This document shows positions 1-7,751 of a stretch of DNA of 64,000 bases, piece after piece (position 1 is the stretch's first letter; every line of letters starts with the position of its first letter). The DNA is taken from positions 62,001-126,000 of the forward strand of contig JAHJCU010000003.1 in the NCBI GenBank assembly GCA_018812925.1, in the 5' to 3' direction. This DNA is from Candidatus Omnitrophota bacterium. Its GTDB lineage: Bacteria; CAIJMQ01. Below the pieces are notes generated by a model that was not told the DNA's origin, searched no databases, and saw only the letters and a list, made by a program, of their open reading frames with translations. A program made the translations under genes and the position numbers.

Positions 1-799
1 TTAAAGCTGGGTGCACTCTGAATTGAAAGTTGCCATTATTCTCTTTTGCTATTGCTAGTAATTTTATGACATAACCAAACTCTTTGGCGAATTTTAAATC
101 CATAGGAGTAAGCAAAGAAATACCTTCTGTATATATGTTGCTTAAAGTCAAAGGTATGTTGAAAATTAGGCTTCCCAAGATGACGAGTTTGTGAGCCGTG
201 TCTGTTCCCTCAATATCTAATGATGGGTTTTTTTCTGCGACACCTTTTTTTTGTGCGTCTATAAGCGCTTGTTTAAAAGTGAATCCCTCTTCCATTCTGC
301 TTAAAATATAATTGGCAGTTCCGTTAATTATTCCCGCCATGTAGTTTATGCGATTAGCAAGCATCCCTTCCCTTATTATTTTTATTATCGGTATCCCTCC
401 GCAAACGCTTGCTCCAAAATATATATCCTGATTGTTGTCTAAAGCGGTTTTTAGAATTTCCCTGCCTTCTTCGGCAAGAAGTGCTTTGTTTGCAGTGACT
501 ACAGCTTTGCCTTTTTTAAGAGATTGGATAATATATTCTTTTGCGGGATGTATTCCCCCCATAAGTTCCAAAACTATTTGTATTTTAGGGTCGTTGATAA
601 CTTCTTCTGCATCTTTGGTAAATGTCTTCCTGTCTATTTTTATGCCTCTATTTTTTTTGACATCTATATCTGCGATTCTTTTTATATGAATTTCCATCCC
701 TATTCTTTTCTTAATCAGGGCGAAATTCTTTTTTAAAAGTTTGACTGTGCCGCTTCCGATATTCCCGAATCCTATGATTCCTATATATATTTTCTTCAT
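1..799 (-). CDS. hom: homoserine dehydrogenase (3' end cut by window edge)
   Basis: Reads from an ATG at 799 leftward off the window, about 266 codons visible. The N-terminus has a Rossmann motif IGFGNIGSG (residues about 8-16). It is followed by LELMGG and VVTANKALLA, the NAD(P)-binding and substrate signatures of homoserine dehydrogenase, and then the catalytic-domain segment GIINGTANYIL. The enzyme reduces aspartate semialdehyde to homoserine in threonine and methionine synthesis. The C-terminal part, where an ACT domain may or may not follow, is outside the window. The neighbouring prenyl synthase gene begins almost immediately downstream of the start on the same strand, so this gene is probably last in the hom-ispA-tsaE-thiL minus-strand run. 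Confidence 0.93.
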   Translation of the reverse strand, partial: MKKIYIGIIGFGNIGSGTVKLLKKNFALIKKRIGMEIHIKRIADIDVKKNRGIKIDRKTFTKDAEEVINDPKIQIVLELMGGIHPAKEYIIQSLKKGKAVVTANKALLAEEGREILKTALDNNQDIYFGASVCGGIPIIKIIREGMLANRINYMAGIINGTANYILSRMEEGFTFKQALIDAQKKGVAEKNPSLDIEGTDTAHKLVILGSLIFNIPLTLSNIYTEGISLLTPMDLKFAKEFGYVIKLLAIAKENNGNFQFRVHPAL

Positions 800-800
800 T

Positions 801-1652
801 TTAGTTTTTTCTTTCTAAACACCAATCAGCTATATGATTTAGTATTTTAGCATTTTTCCCGAAAATCTTTAGGGCATTTTTAGATTTTTTTATTGCCTTT
901 TTTGCTTCTTTCTCTGCATCTTTAAGCCCAAGCAGGGTTACATAGTTTTCCTCTTTGCTTTTTGCTTCTTTTGCCTCTATTACATCATCCATAATTTGAA
1001 AGCCGAATCCGAGATTTCTCCCGTAACAGGATAAAGCCATAAGTTCTCTTTTATTTGACCTGGCGACTATGCCTCCTATTTTAACGGAAGCTTCTATTAA
1101 AGAGGCGGTTTTACCTATATATATATTTTTTAGTTGCGCTATGTTTAATTTTTCACTTTTAGCTATATCTTTTGCTTGTCCTCCGACAACTCCTTTTATC
1201 CCTAAAAAATAAGAAATTTCTTTAATAACATTTACTTTTGTCTTATCGGGAAGTTTTGAATTTATGATAACCTCATAACCTAAATTAAACAAAGCATCTC
1301 CCGCTAGCAGAGCTATTGGTTCCCCTACAATTTTATGCAATGTGAGTTTACCTCGTCTGTAATCGTCGTTGTCCATACAGGGCAAGTCGTCATGGACAAG
1401 CGTAAAAGCGTGAAACAATTCGATAGAGGAAGCAATGGTTAATATATTGTTATTTTCAGGCAGAAACATCTCATGTGTTGCCATGCATAAAATCGGCCTG
1501 AATCTTTTTCCGCCGGATAATACGCTGTAGCATATGGCTTTTGAGAGGGCATCTTTATTTTTGGCAGGTAACAATTTTTTAAGCGCAGCGTTTACCTTTT
1601 TCCGCTTTTTTTCTATATAATTTTTCAAATCCGAAGAAATTAGAGGTATCAT
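801..1652 (-). CDS. ispA: (2E,6E)-farnesyl/geranylgeranyl diphosphate synthase
   Basis: Trans-prenyltransferase that condenses isopentenyl diphosphate with allylic diphosphates. With the ATG at 1652 it is 283 residues. Visible are GGKRFRP (about 47-53), the first Asp-rich motif DDLPCMD (88-94), KTASLIEAS (about 181-189), and the second Asp-rich region FQIMDDVIE (about 219-226). The second motif reads DDVIE rather than the usual DDxxD, so its last Asp is conservatively Glu. An upstream in-frame TTG at 1688 would overlap tsaE by 17 bases; the ATG gives a typical family N-terminus (LKNYIEKKRKKVNAAL) and is preferred. Product chain length cannot be read reliably from sequence alone. Confidence 0.9.
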   Translation of the reverse strand: MIPLISSDLKNYIEKKRKKVNAALKKLLPAKNKDALSKAICYSVLSGGKRFRPILCMATHEMFLPENNNILTIASSIELFHAFTLVHDDLPCMDNDDYRRGKLTLHKIVGEPIALLAGDALFNLGYEVIINSKLPDKTKVNVIKEISYFLGIKGVVGGQAKDIAKSEKLNIAQLKNIYIGKTASLIEASVKIGGIVARSNKRELMALSCYGRNLGFGFQIMDDVIEAKEAKSKEENYVTLLGLKDAEKEAKKAIKKSKNALKIFGKNAKILNHIADWCLERKN

Positions 1653-1671
1653 GAAAAACTTGTCTCTTATT

Positions 1672-2139
1672 TTATATGTTATCTGCAAAAGATTTCAGTA
1701 ATTTCCCGTATTTACCTTTCGCCTCGATAGTTATTTTTCTTGCGTTTTCTGCAGGTAAAAAATCAAGGTTTATATGTAGCCATTCTCTTGCGGGAATCTT
1801 GTGCATTTTTTCAATCCATTCTATTATACATACGCCTTCGCCGAAAAGATACTCTTCGCAGTCCAAGTCGGCTATTTCTTTTGTATTTAAACGATATAAA
1901 TCCATGTGGTAAACCGGAAATTTCCCTTCGTATTGGTGCGCTAAGACAAAAGAAGGGCTTCTAACATACTGTTTACTGTCTACTCCTAAACCGCGAGCAA
2001 TACCTTGTATCATAGTAGTTTTACCGGCACCCAAATTGCCTGTTAAACCCAAAACATCACCTTTATTTAAAACCTTGCCTATCTTTTCGCCGATATTTCT
2101 GGTTTGTGACGAGGAATTTGAGATTAATTTAAGTTTCAT
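1672..2139 (-). CDS. tsaE: tRNA N6-threonylcarbamoyladenosine biosynthesis ATPase TsaE
   Basis: 155 residues, the usual TsaE length. The P-loop GNLGAGKTT lies at about 34-42. Downstream are the family signatures YHMDLYRL and IIEWIEKM. TsaE hydrolyses ATP to drive turnover of the TsaB-TsaD complex that makes t6A at position 37 of ANN-decoding tRNAs. It sits between thiL and the prenyl synthase on the minus strand, with about 30 bases to thiL that are filled by a 7-base-period repeat. Confidence 0.93.
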   Translation of the reverse strand: MKLKLISNSSSQTRNIGEKIGKVLNKGDVLGLTGNLGAGKTTMIQGIARGLGVDSKQYVRSPSFVLAHQYEGKFPVYHMDLYRLNTKEIADLDCEEYLFGEGVCIIEWIEKMHKIPAREWLHINLDFLPAENARKITIEAKGKYGKLLKSFADNI

Positions 2140-2155
2140 GGTTTCACATTTAAAA

Positions 2156-2183
2156 AGTCTTTAGTCTTCGGTCTATAGTCTAT
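2156..2183. repeat. four-unit degenerate heptamer array
   Basis: Four consecutive 7-base units of the form AGTCTNN (AGTCTTT, AGTCTTC, GGTCTAT, AGTCTAT) fill the gap between thiL and tsaE and run into the thiL stop codon. The array abuts a GC-rich palindrome at 2184. It is one of at least eight period-7 arrays in this window that differ in unit sequence but share the period. Confidence 0.6.
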
Positions 2184-3249
2184 CCCGCCTGCTTGCTTCG
2201 CATTGAAGCGGGCAGGGGTCTGTATTTATAAAGTGGTTATATCCTTTCGGAATTATCTCCTGATTGTTTGAAAAAATTTTCGGTTTACCCTCTCGCCCAT
2301 CAGGATTTGGCGGGCAGGTTATAATTTCCCCGACTATGGTCAAAATAGTCCCATTTACTCTGGAAGGTAATCTTTTTGCTTCTTTTTTAGATAAAGTGAA
2401 CAAAAGTTCATAATCTTCTCCTCCGTATAAAGCAAAATCTAAGACCTTATCTTTGGCGAAATCTTTTAGAGCGGAAGAAACAGGTATTTTTGATATATCT
2501 ATAGATGCCGATACTTTACTTTCCTCAAGAATATGAAATAAGTCTTGAGTAAAGCCGTCTGATATATCTATCATTGAATTTAGTTTTACTTTGGATATAA
2601 TTTTTCTTATCTCGTTGAGCCGGGGAATAGGTCTTAAATGTCTTTTGCAAAGTACCGGATTTTTTCCGGATTTTTTTAGAATTTCCATTCCTGCTTTAGA
2701 ATCACCCAAAGTGCCGGTAACGACGATTAAATCCCCGATTTTGGCGCCAGAACGTTTTACAAACTTGTCTTTCTTTACTTCTCCAATCATTGCTATATCA
2801 ATAACTGTTGAAGAAACGCCTCGTGCAATATTTCCTCCTACTAATGATAAAGGATATTCTTTTATGAATTCTTTAAAGCCGTTGTATAGTTCATCTACCC
2901 ATTTTTCGTTGATTTTTTCATTTAAGACAAGTGATATAGTTGCATATTTAGGTGTTCCTCCCATCGCCGCAATATCGCTTGCGTTTATAGCCAATGCTTT
3001 CCAGCCCAAGTTTTGCGGTTTGGCATAATCTAATGAAAAATGAACGTTTTCAACTAAACAATCGCAGGTAAATAAGAGATATTTATTCCCGGACACTTTT
3101 AAAACGGCTGTATCATCGCCGGGACCTACTATTACCTTACCTTGTTTCCTGCCCGCTATCTTATGAGCGGGTTCCCTTATTGCCTGTCTAATTCTATTGA
3201 TTAAAGCAAACTCGTTTTTTATCATCTGAACTTCTATTGATTTAAGCAT
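2173..3249 (-). CDS. thiL: thiamine-monophosphate kinase
   Basis: 358 residues. ThiL phosphorylates thiamine monophosphate to the diphosphate cofactor. Motifs seen: GPGDDTAVL near residue 42, DCLVENVHFS, the glycine-rich SLVGGNIARG, and DISDGFTQDL, which together are ATP/Mg and substrate-binding signatures of the PurM/ThiL fold. Start is the ATG at 3249, divergent from the adenosine-kinase-like gene. Odd: two GC-rich palindromes lie inside the reading frame. One encodes the segment CPPNPDGREGK just after VGEI. The other, with the heptamer repeat, supplies about the last 16 residues after the normal family terminus GYNHF. The inserts are near the C-terminus and probably tolerated. Confidence 0.92.
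   Translation of the reverse strand: MLKSIEVQMIKNEFALINRIRQAIREPAHKIAGRKQGKVIVGPGDDTAVLKVSGNKYLLFTCDCLVENVHFSLDYAKPQNLGWKALAINASDIAAMGGTPKYATISLVLNEKINEKWVDELYNGFKEFIKEYPLSLVGGNIARGVSSTVIDIAMIGEVKKDKFVKRSGAKIGDLIVVTGTLGDSKAGMEILKKSGKNPVLCKRHLRPIPRLNEIRKIISKVKLNSMIDISDGFTQDLFHILEESKVSASIDISKIPVSSALKDFAKDKVLDFALYGGEDYELLFTLSKKEAKRLPSRVNGTILTIVGEIITCPPNPDGREGKPKIFSNNQEIIPKGYNHFINTDPCPLQCEASRRDRL
2184..2218. repeat. GC-rich palindrome (family P), end of thiL
   Basis: Imperfect inverted repeat with arms CCTGCTTGCTTC (2188-2199) and GAAGCGGGCAGG (2205-2216). Related palindromes built on CCTGCC/GGCAGG arms occur at about 2287-2320, 5316-5344, 13689-13727, 36086-36112, 40126-40155, 50784-50812 and 63326-63352. 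Here it encodes the extreme C-terminus of ThiL. Confidence 0.7.
2287..2320. repeat. GC-rich palindrome (family P) inside thiL
   Basis: Imperfect palindrome running from CTCGCCCATC to GGCGGGCAGG within the thiL reading frame. It encodes CPPNPDGREG on the minus strand and does not disturb the frame. It lies where ThiL proteins normally have a short loop after the V/IGEI strand, which suggests insertion rather than ancestral coding sequence. Confidence 0.6.
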
Positions 3250-3325
3250 GAATTATACACTATAGCAGGTGTTGTTAAAATTCTTCGTGTAGTGATAAAA
3301 TTACACATATAAATGGAGGGAATTT

Positions 3326-3811
3326 ATGGAACTTAAAGTTGTGAAAATTGAAGGGATACCCGAAGGCGCAAATATAATTCTGGGGCAGGCGCATTTTATA
3401 AAATCGGTTGAGGATATTTACGAGGCGATCGTGAATATAAACCCGTTTATAAAATTTGGGGTTGCGTTTTGCGAAGCATCAGGCAAGTGCCTTATTAGAG
3501 TTGAAGGTAATGATGAACAGTTGAAAGAGATAGCTTCAAAAAATGCTTTAAAAATTGGCGCAGGTCATTGTTTTATAATCGTTATGAAAGAAGGATTTCC
3601 GATAAATATATTGAATGCATTAAAGAACATCCCTGAAGTATGTTCGATATATTGCGCGACTGCCAATTCTGTGGAAGTAATCTTAGCCGAAACCGGTCAG
3701 GGTAGGGGAGTTATGGGGGTAATAGACGGTTCTTCTCCTAAGGGTATTGAGGATGAAGCAGGAATTAAATGGAGAAAGGAATTGTTAAGAAAAATAGGAT
3801 ACAAAAGGTGA
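3326..3811 (+). CDS. adenosine-specific kinase-like protein (PF04008 family)
   Basis: 161 residues that match, by eye, the small archaeal/bacterial family annotated adenosine-specific kinase (Adenosine_kin, formerly DUF355). Recognisable stretches are ILGQAHFIKSVEDIYEAI, KFGVAFCEASGKCLIR and the C-terminal ETGQGRGVMGVIDG. The family fold is known structurally but its physiological role is poorly defined. The gene is 4 bases upstream of a MEMO-family gene, so the two are probably cotranscribed. A GGAGG ribosome site precedes the ATG. Confidence 0.85.
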   Translation: MELKVVKIEGIPEGANIILGQAHFIKSVEDIYEAIVNINPFIKFGVAFCEASGKCLIRVEGNDEQLKEIASKNALKIGAGHCFIIVMKEGFPINILNALKNIPEVCSIYCATANSVEVILAETGQGRGVMGVIDGSSPKGIEDEAGIKWRKELLRKIGYKR

Positions 3812-3815
3812 AGTC

Positions 3816-4619
3816 ATGATTAGACAACCTATTGTATCAGGTCAGTTTTATCCTGCAAATCCCGAAGAGTTAAAAAAGCAGATCGAAGGATTTATTCAAA
3901 AAGAAGCAAAGAAACAGGATGTTTTAGGTGTAATTTCTCCTCATGCGGGATATATGTTTTCAGGTTCTGTTGCAGGTGCTGTATATTCCAGAATCCAAAT
4001 TCCGGACAAGGTAATTATCTTGTGTCCAAATCATACGGGTAGAGGCGCGCCTTTTTCAATAGTTACCAAAGGAAGTTGGACAACACCGTTAGGTGAAATA
4101 AAAATTGCTTCAACGCTTGGGGAAAAAATACTTAAGAATTCCAAAGAACTTGAAGAAGATGCTTCTGCTCATACTTCTGAACATTCGATAGAAGTTCAAC
4201 TTCCGTTTTTGCAATATTTTAATCCTAAAATTTCTTTTATTCCCATATGTCTTTCCTCTGGCGACTATTCTTCTTATGAAGACATTGCCTTGGCAATAAG
4301 TAATGCTATAAAAGATGCAGGAGAGAAAATATTAATAATAGCTTCTTCGGATATGACGCATTATGAATCTCATGATGTAGTTAATGAAAAAGACAGGCAA
4401 GCAATTGATGCGATTTTGGAGTTGGACGAGAAACTTTTATTAAAAAGGATAGAGGAATTCAATATATCGATGTGTGGCTATATTCCTGCAACTGTTATGT
4501 TAATTACATGCAAAAAATTAGGCGCTAAAACTGCCGAACTTATAAAATATCAAACCTCAGGAGATGTTACCAGAGATTATGCCGAAGTAGTTGGGTATGC
4601 TGGAATGATAGTAAAATAA
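3816..4619 (+). CDS. MEMO1/AmmeMemoRadiSam family protein B
   Basis: 267 residues. Starts MIRQPIVSGQFYPANPEELKKQI, the hallmark of MEMO-like proteins, followed by SPHAGYMFSGSVAG and the conserved His positions in CPNHTG, TSEHSIEVQLPFLQY and SSDMTHYESHD. The fold is related to class III extradiol dioxygenases with metal-ligating His residues. In many anaerobes it is linked to AMMECR1 and a radical SAM protein, but neither partner is adjacent here; a radical SAM gene lies far away at 53.6 kb. Biochemical function remains unsettled. Confidence 0.88.
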   Translation: MIRQPIVSGQFYPANPEELKKQIEGFIQKEAKKQDVLGVISPHAGYMFSGSVAGAVYSRIQIPDKVIILCPNHTGRGAPFSIVTKGSWTTPLGEIKIASTLGEKILKNSKELEEDASAHTSEHSIEVQLPFLQYFNPKISFIPICLSSGDYSSYEDIALAISNAIKDAGEKILIIASSDMTHYESHDVVNEKDRQAIDAILELDEKLLLKRIEEFNISMCGYIPATVMLITCKKLGAKTAELIKYQTSGDVTRDYAEVVGYAGMIVK

Positions 4620-4632
4620 TGTTAGTATAATC

Positions 4633-5085
4633 TTATTTCTCTATCATTTCTTTTAATTCCAGTTCAGTAAGCATATTCAATAGATGCGTGAACTCTTTAT
4701 CGTCATCCAGTTTCAGGAAAGAAACTCCAGTAAGATATACCGGAGCTAAAACCTTTTTTTTCTGCCAGACAACTTCTGTCAAAGCGGTAAATGGTTCACT
4801 TTTTATCGGAGTGAAAATCTCAATTGTCAATTTAGTGAGGCGAACAAAGGACTCTTTTGTGACAAAACATATTCCGCCGATTGATATGTCACGCGCTATT
4901 GATAGTTCTTGACCTTTTTCTATAAATAAAATATTTCCTTGATTGGTATCTGCTTTTGAGATTCCTTCACCTTTTTTATAGCGAATAAAAAACGGGAAAT
5001 CAAACCTTGGATATTTTCTTCTGTCAGGACCTTGAAACGATTTTGACATTTTGGAACTTTTATCAGCAGTATGGTATTTTTTCAT
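4633..5085 (-). CDS. PilZ domain protein
   Basis: 150 residues with the c-di-GMP binding signature: RRKYPRFDF near residue 22 (RxxxR-type) and DISIGGICF near residue 64 (DxSxxG). Stand-alone PilZ proteins act as c-di-GMP effectors in motility, surface or transcription control. A candidate sigma70 promoter lies upstream on the minus strand (5113-5141). The only c-di-GMP-related enzyme in the window is the HD-GYP protein at 29.6 kb. A target cannot be inferred. Confidence 0.85.
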   Translation of the reverse strand: MKKYHTADKSSKMSKSFQGPDRRKYPRFDFPFFIRYKKGEGISKADTNQGNILFIEKGQELSIARDISIGGICFVTKESFVRLTKLTIEIFTPIKSEPFTALTEVVWQKKKVLAPVYLTGVSFLKLDDDKEFTHLLNMLTELELKEMIEK

Positions 5086-5112
5086 ATTTTTTATTCCCTC
5101 CGACTGTATACT

Positions 5113-5141
5113 ACTATATTTTTAAAAATTAATAAATCCAA
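5113..5141 (-). promoter_or_regulatory. candidate sigma70 promoter for the PilZ gene
   Basis: On the minus strand TTGGAT (5141-5136) and TATAGT (5118-5113) are separated by 17 bases, about 30 bases before the PilZ start. It is divergent from, and interleaved with, the promoter of the PAP2 gene. Confidence 0.5.
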
Positions 5142-5145
5142 TTAT

Positions 5146-5174
5146 TTGAACATAAAGCGCGCAAAAAGTATAAT
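5146..5174 (+). promoter_or_regulatory. candidate sigma70 promoter for the PAP2 gene
   Basis: TTGAAC (5146-5151), a 17-base spacer and a perfect TATAAT (5169-5174). Predicted transcription starts near 5181, at the first base of the nested palindrome at 5178-5356, so that element would form nearly the whole 5' leader. Confidence 0.6.
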
Positions 5175-5177
5175 TTA

Positions 5178-5356
5178 CCCCGTTAGAGATAAAGAGAATA
5201 TGTTTGGTTATTTCTTAGGGGTAGTGAAAAAGTATTATTTGCTATACGACCTTTACCGTGTTGCGGTCGCCATAGATACCCTCGGCTTCGCCGAGAGGCG
5301 AGCAATGGCGACCTACCTGCGCCCGCTAAGATTTGGCAGGCGGGTCTCTAACGGGG
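5178..5356. repeat. nested palindromic element (family R outer arms) in the PAP2 leader
   Basis: Outer arms are CCCCGTTAGAGAT (5178-5190) and GTCTCTAACGGGG (5344-5356). Inside is a second inverted pair, GGTCGCCAT (5265-5273) and ATGGCGACC (5305-5313). That pair encloses a third hairpin, CTCGG-CTTCG-CCGAG (5281-5295). A family P palindrome follows at 5316-5344. The same outer arms enclose a different interior at 47384-47448. The arrangement looks like elements inserted into elements. A short open frame across it (5071-5379) is not considered a gene. Confidence 0.75.
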
Positions 5357-5371
5357 TGGAGAGAGGCATAA

Positions 5372-5971
5372 ATGATTAATACATTGATAGCGTTAGATAA
5401 AAAAATCTTTATTTTTATCCAAGAATCTATGCACACGGGGTTCTTTGATTTTTGGATGCCTATAATTACAGATTTCGATTATTGGAAAATTCCAATAGTG
5501 TTATTTCTATTGGCTTTGGCTATTTGGGGAGGTAAAAAAGGGAGAATAGTTGCAGGACTTGTTCTAATAGTTTTTATCCTTGCCAACCAGATAAGTTCGG
5601 AGGTGATAAAGCCTATATTTTCTCGGGCAAGGCCTTATATGTTTTTTTCACATATATCACCGCTTGTGGAATCTTCCCCCAGATATTCTTTCCCTTCTAC
5701 TCACGCAAGTAATATATTCGCAACTATGTTGCTACTCTCGTTTTATTATAGAAGATTCTTGTTATTGAACTTATTCATAGCTTTCATGGTAAGTTTTTCT
5801 CGGGTATATGTCGGTGTCCATTATCCTTCGGATATTGTTGCCGGGGCTATTCTAGGAACAGCTTGTGCTATTATTGTTGTGGGAATAGAAAGACTTATCA
5901 ATAAAAAAATTCCCACTATTCAATTATTACCTATTGAAAAGACAGATAAAATTAAGACTGATAAAGAGTAA
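5372..5971 (+). CDS. PAP2-family phosphatase, probable undecaprenyl-diphosphate phosphatase
   Basis: 199 residues with several hydrophobic helices and the three PAP2 active-site motifs: KPIFSRARP (80-88, KxxxxxxRP), SFPSTHASN (106-114, PSGH-like with the catalytic His) and SRVYVGVHYPSD (143-154, SRxxxxxHxxxD). Such membrane proteins dephosphorylate lipid pyrophosphates such as undecaprenyl-PP or phosphatidate on the periplasmic side. The substrate is not determinable here. GGAGAGAGG precedes the ATG. The leader consists of nested palindromes. Confidence 0.88.
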   Translation: MINTLIALDKKIFIFIQESMHTGFFDFWMPIITDFDYWKIPIVLFLLALAIWGGKKGRIVAGLVLIVFILANQISSEVIKPIFSRARPYMFFSHISPLVESSPRYSFPSTHASNIFATMLLLSFYYRRFLLLNLFIAFMVSFSRVYVGVHYPSDIVAGAILGTACAIIVVGIERLINKKIPTIQLLPIEKTDKIKTDKE

Positions 5972-6032
5972 AACTTTTAATCTTCATTAACTTCATTAAG
6001 TAAATTTTACAAAACTAATCCGAAATTTATTT

Positions 6033-6473
6033 ATGAATTTTCCAATAGAAACACCTTGGTATATTGACGGATTGCATTTTCAGTGTCAGGAATGTGGAAA
6101 TTGTTGTTGCGGGCCGGAAGAGGGTTACGTTTGGTTAATGCATGAAGAAATTGACCTTATAGCCGATATACTTAAAATTTCCAGGGAACAAATGTTGCAA
6201 ACATATTGTCGGCAAATAGAAGCTAAGATAAGCCTTATGGAGCGGCATGATACTAAAGACTGTGTGTTTTTATGCAATCAAAACAGTCGTAAACATTGCC
6301 TAATTTACAATGTTCGTCCCAGTCAATGTCGCAAATGGCCATTTTGGTTTAGCAGTCTTAATTCAAAGAACGCTTGGGATAAAGCGGCGGAAAAGTGTCC
6401 GGGGATGAATAAAGGCCGTTTGTATAGTTTTGAAGAAATTAGCAAGATACTCGGGTTAGATTCTCTTCTATGA
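6033..6473 (+). CDS. YkgJ-family cysteine cluster protein
   Basis: 146 residues with a Cys-rich start CQECGNCCCG (18-27), then DCVFL, HCLIYNVRPSQCRKWPFWF and CPGMNKG. This is the pattern of the putative zinc- or iron-chelating CxxCxxCC family (YkgJ, PF03692). Function is unknown; Fe-S cluster binding is often suggested. It precedes queD by about 40 bases and may be in the same transcript. Confidence 0.82.
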   Translation: MNFPIETPWYIDGLHFQCQECGNCCCGPEEGYVWLMHEEIDLIADILKISREQMLQTYCRQIEAKISLMERHDTKDCVFLCNQNSRKHCLIYNVRPSQCRKWPFWFSSLNSKNAWDKAAEKCPGMNKGRLYSFEEISKILGLDSLL

Positions 6474-6515
6474 AATAAGATTGAATGGATGTATAATATC
6501 TCGTAGGAGAAAAAA

Positions 6516-6896
6516 ATGCATGAAATCTGGATAAAAACGAGTTTTTCGGCTGCTCATCGTTTGCGGGGTTATGACGGGAAATGTGAAAGTATGCATGGGC
6601 ATAACTGGATGGTAGAAGTATTTATTACTTGCAAAAAGCTAAACAAAATGGGGTTAGGGATAGACTTTCTTGAAGTAAAGAGAAAGCTCGCCGAGGTTGT
6701 GGAGAAACTTGACCATAAGGATTTAAGTAACTTCTTTTTGGTTCCTTTTTTCAAGGATAAAAACCCTTCCGCAGAAAATATTGCATATTTTATATATCAC
6801 GAATTGAAAAGTAAAATAAATAGTTCTGGAATAAAACTTTCCAAAGTTATGGTTAAAGAAAGCGAACATAGCGGAGTAAGTTATTTTGAAAGATAA
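6516..6896 (+). CDS. queD: 6-carboxy-5,6,7,8-tetrahydropterin synthase
   Basis: 126 residues. Zinc ligands are His14 in SAAHRL and His27/His29 in MHGHNW, with catalytic Cys23 in GKCESMHGH. A second conserved portion is LDHKDLSN. QueD converts dihydroneopterin triphosphate to 6-carboxytetrahydropterin, the second step of 7-deazaguanine (queuosine) synthesis. QueE follows, separated by a peculiar AT-rich periodic region. AGGAG lies at the expected distance from the ATG. Confidence 0.94.
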   Translation: MHEIWIKTSFSAAHRLRGYDGKCESMHGHNWMVEVFITCKKLNKMGLGIDFLEVKRKLAEVVEKLDHKDLSNFFLVPFFKDKNPSAENIAYFIYHELKSKINSSGIKLSKVMVKESEHSGVSYFER

Positions 6897-6910
6897 ATCT
6901 TTCAAAATAA

Positions 6911-7080
6911 GAGAAATATAGTAGATATACGATAGATATAAATAGAGATACATAGAAATACGGTAGATATACAATGGATATATGTGGCAGATGGACAACG
7001 TATTTCAAAATATATCCATGTATTTTGATTATATTTCTTTTTTATATATTTCTATTTATTTCAATCTATTTCCATATAAT
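6911..7080. repeat. inverted pair of roughly 10-bp periodic AT-rich arrays
   Basis: From 6911 a degenerate unit around TAGATATA recurs about every 10 bases (for example TAGATATAC, TAGATATAA, TAGAGATAC, TAGAAATAC). From about 7030 to 7080 the complementary motif ATTTCNNTTT recurs with the same period (ATTTC-type units near 7048, 7058 and 7068). Together the halves make a long imperfect inverted repeat between queD and queE. The period matches the DNA helical turn, which suggests curvature or a long hairpin. Confidence 0.6.
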
Positions 7081-7094
7081 TTTTGTTTAGTTCT

Positions 7095-7724
7095 ATGCAA
7101 TCCAACATAAACATTTCAGAAATCTTCTATTCAATACTTGGTGAATCCACCGAACAAGGATTACCTTGCGCGTTTATAAGAGTCGCGGGGTGTAATTTAA
7201 GGTGTTCTTACTGCGATACTGTTTATGCCCAAAAAGGTGGGAAAGAATATCCCGTTGAAAAAATCCTATCTGTTATATCCAAATATCCCACTAAATTGGT
7301 AGAAATTACCGGTGGTGAACCGCTTTTACAAGAAAACATCCGCAAATTAATTCGCGAACTTATCAAGAGAAAGTATAAAGTTCTTATAGAAACGAACGGA
7401 AGTTTAGATATAGGTAGACTGCCAGCAAAAGTAATAGTCATAATGGATATAAAATGTCCCTCAAGCGGAATGCACGATAATATGAATTGGGGGAATGTTA
7501 AAAAATTAAAATCCCAAGACGAAATAAAGTTTGTTCTCTCGGATTCTAAAGATTATCTTTGGGCTAAAGGAGTAATTAAAAAATATAACCTTTCAGATAA
7601 AAATATTCTGCTTTCGCCCGTCTTCAATAAACTTTCATCAAAGATGTTGAGTGAATGGCTCCTCAAAGATGGACTAAACGCACGACTTCATTTGCAACTC
7701 CACAAAATTATTGGGATAAGGTAA
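7095..7724 (+). CDS. queE: 7-carboxy-7-deazaguanine synthase (radical SAM)
   Basis: 209 residues from the ATG at 7095. Radical SAM motif CNLRCSYC (CxxxCxxC) with the preceding FIRVAGC, then EITGGEPLLQ and ETNGSLDI, all typical of QueE. It rearranges carboxytetrahydropterin to 7-carboxy-7-deazaguanine. An in-frame TTG at 7083 is a less likely start; neither has a good ribosome site. The neighbouring queD and, further on, queF support pathway assignment. Confidence 0.93.
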   Translation: MQSNINISEIFYSILGESTEQGLPCAFIRVAGCNLRCSYCDTVYAQKGGKEYPVEKILSVISKYPTKLVEITGGEPLLQENIRKLIRELIKRKYKVLIETNGSLDIGRLPAKVIVIMDIKCPSSGMHDNMNWGNVKKLKSQDEIKFVLSDSKDYLWAKGVIKKYNLSDKNILLSPVFNKLSSKMLSEWLLKDGLNARLHLQLHKIIGIR

Positions 7725-7751
7725 GATAGAGAAATTAAAAAAACAATACTT

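Noticed and set aside
5071-5379. A 102-codon open frame upstream of the PAP2 gene
   Set aside because: Its second half is made entirely of nested palindromes, it has no family resemblance and it begins inside the divergent PilZ gene.
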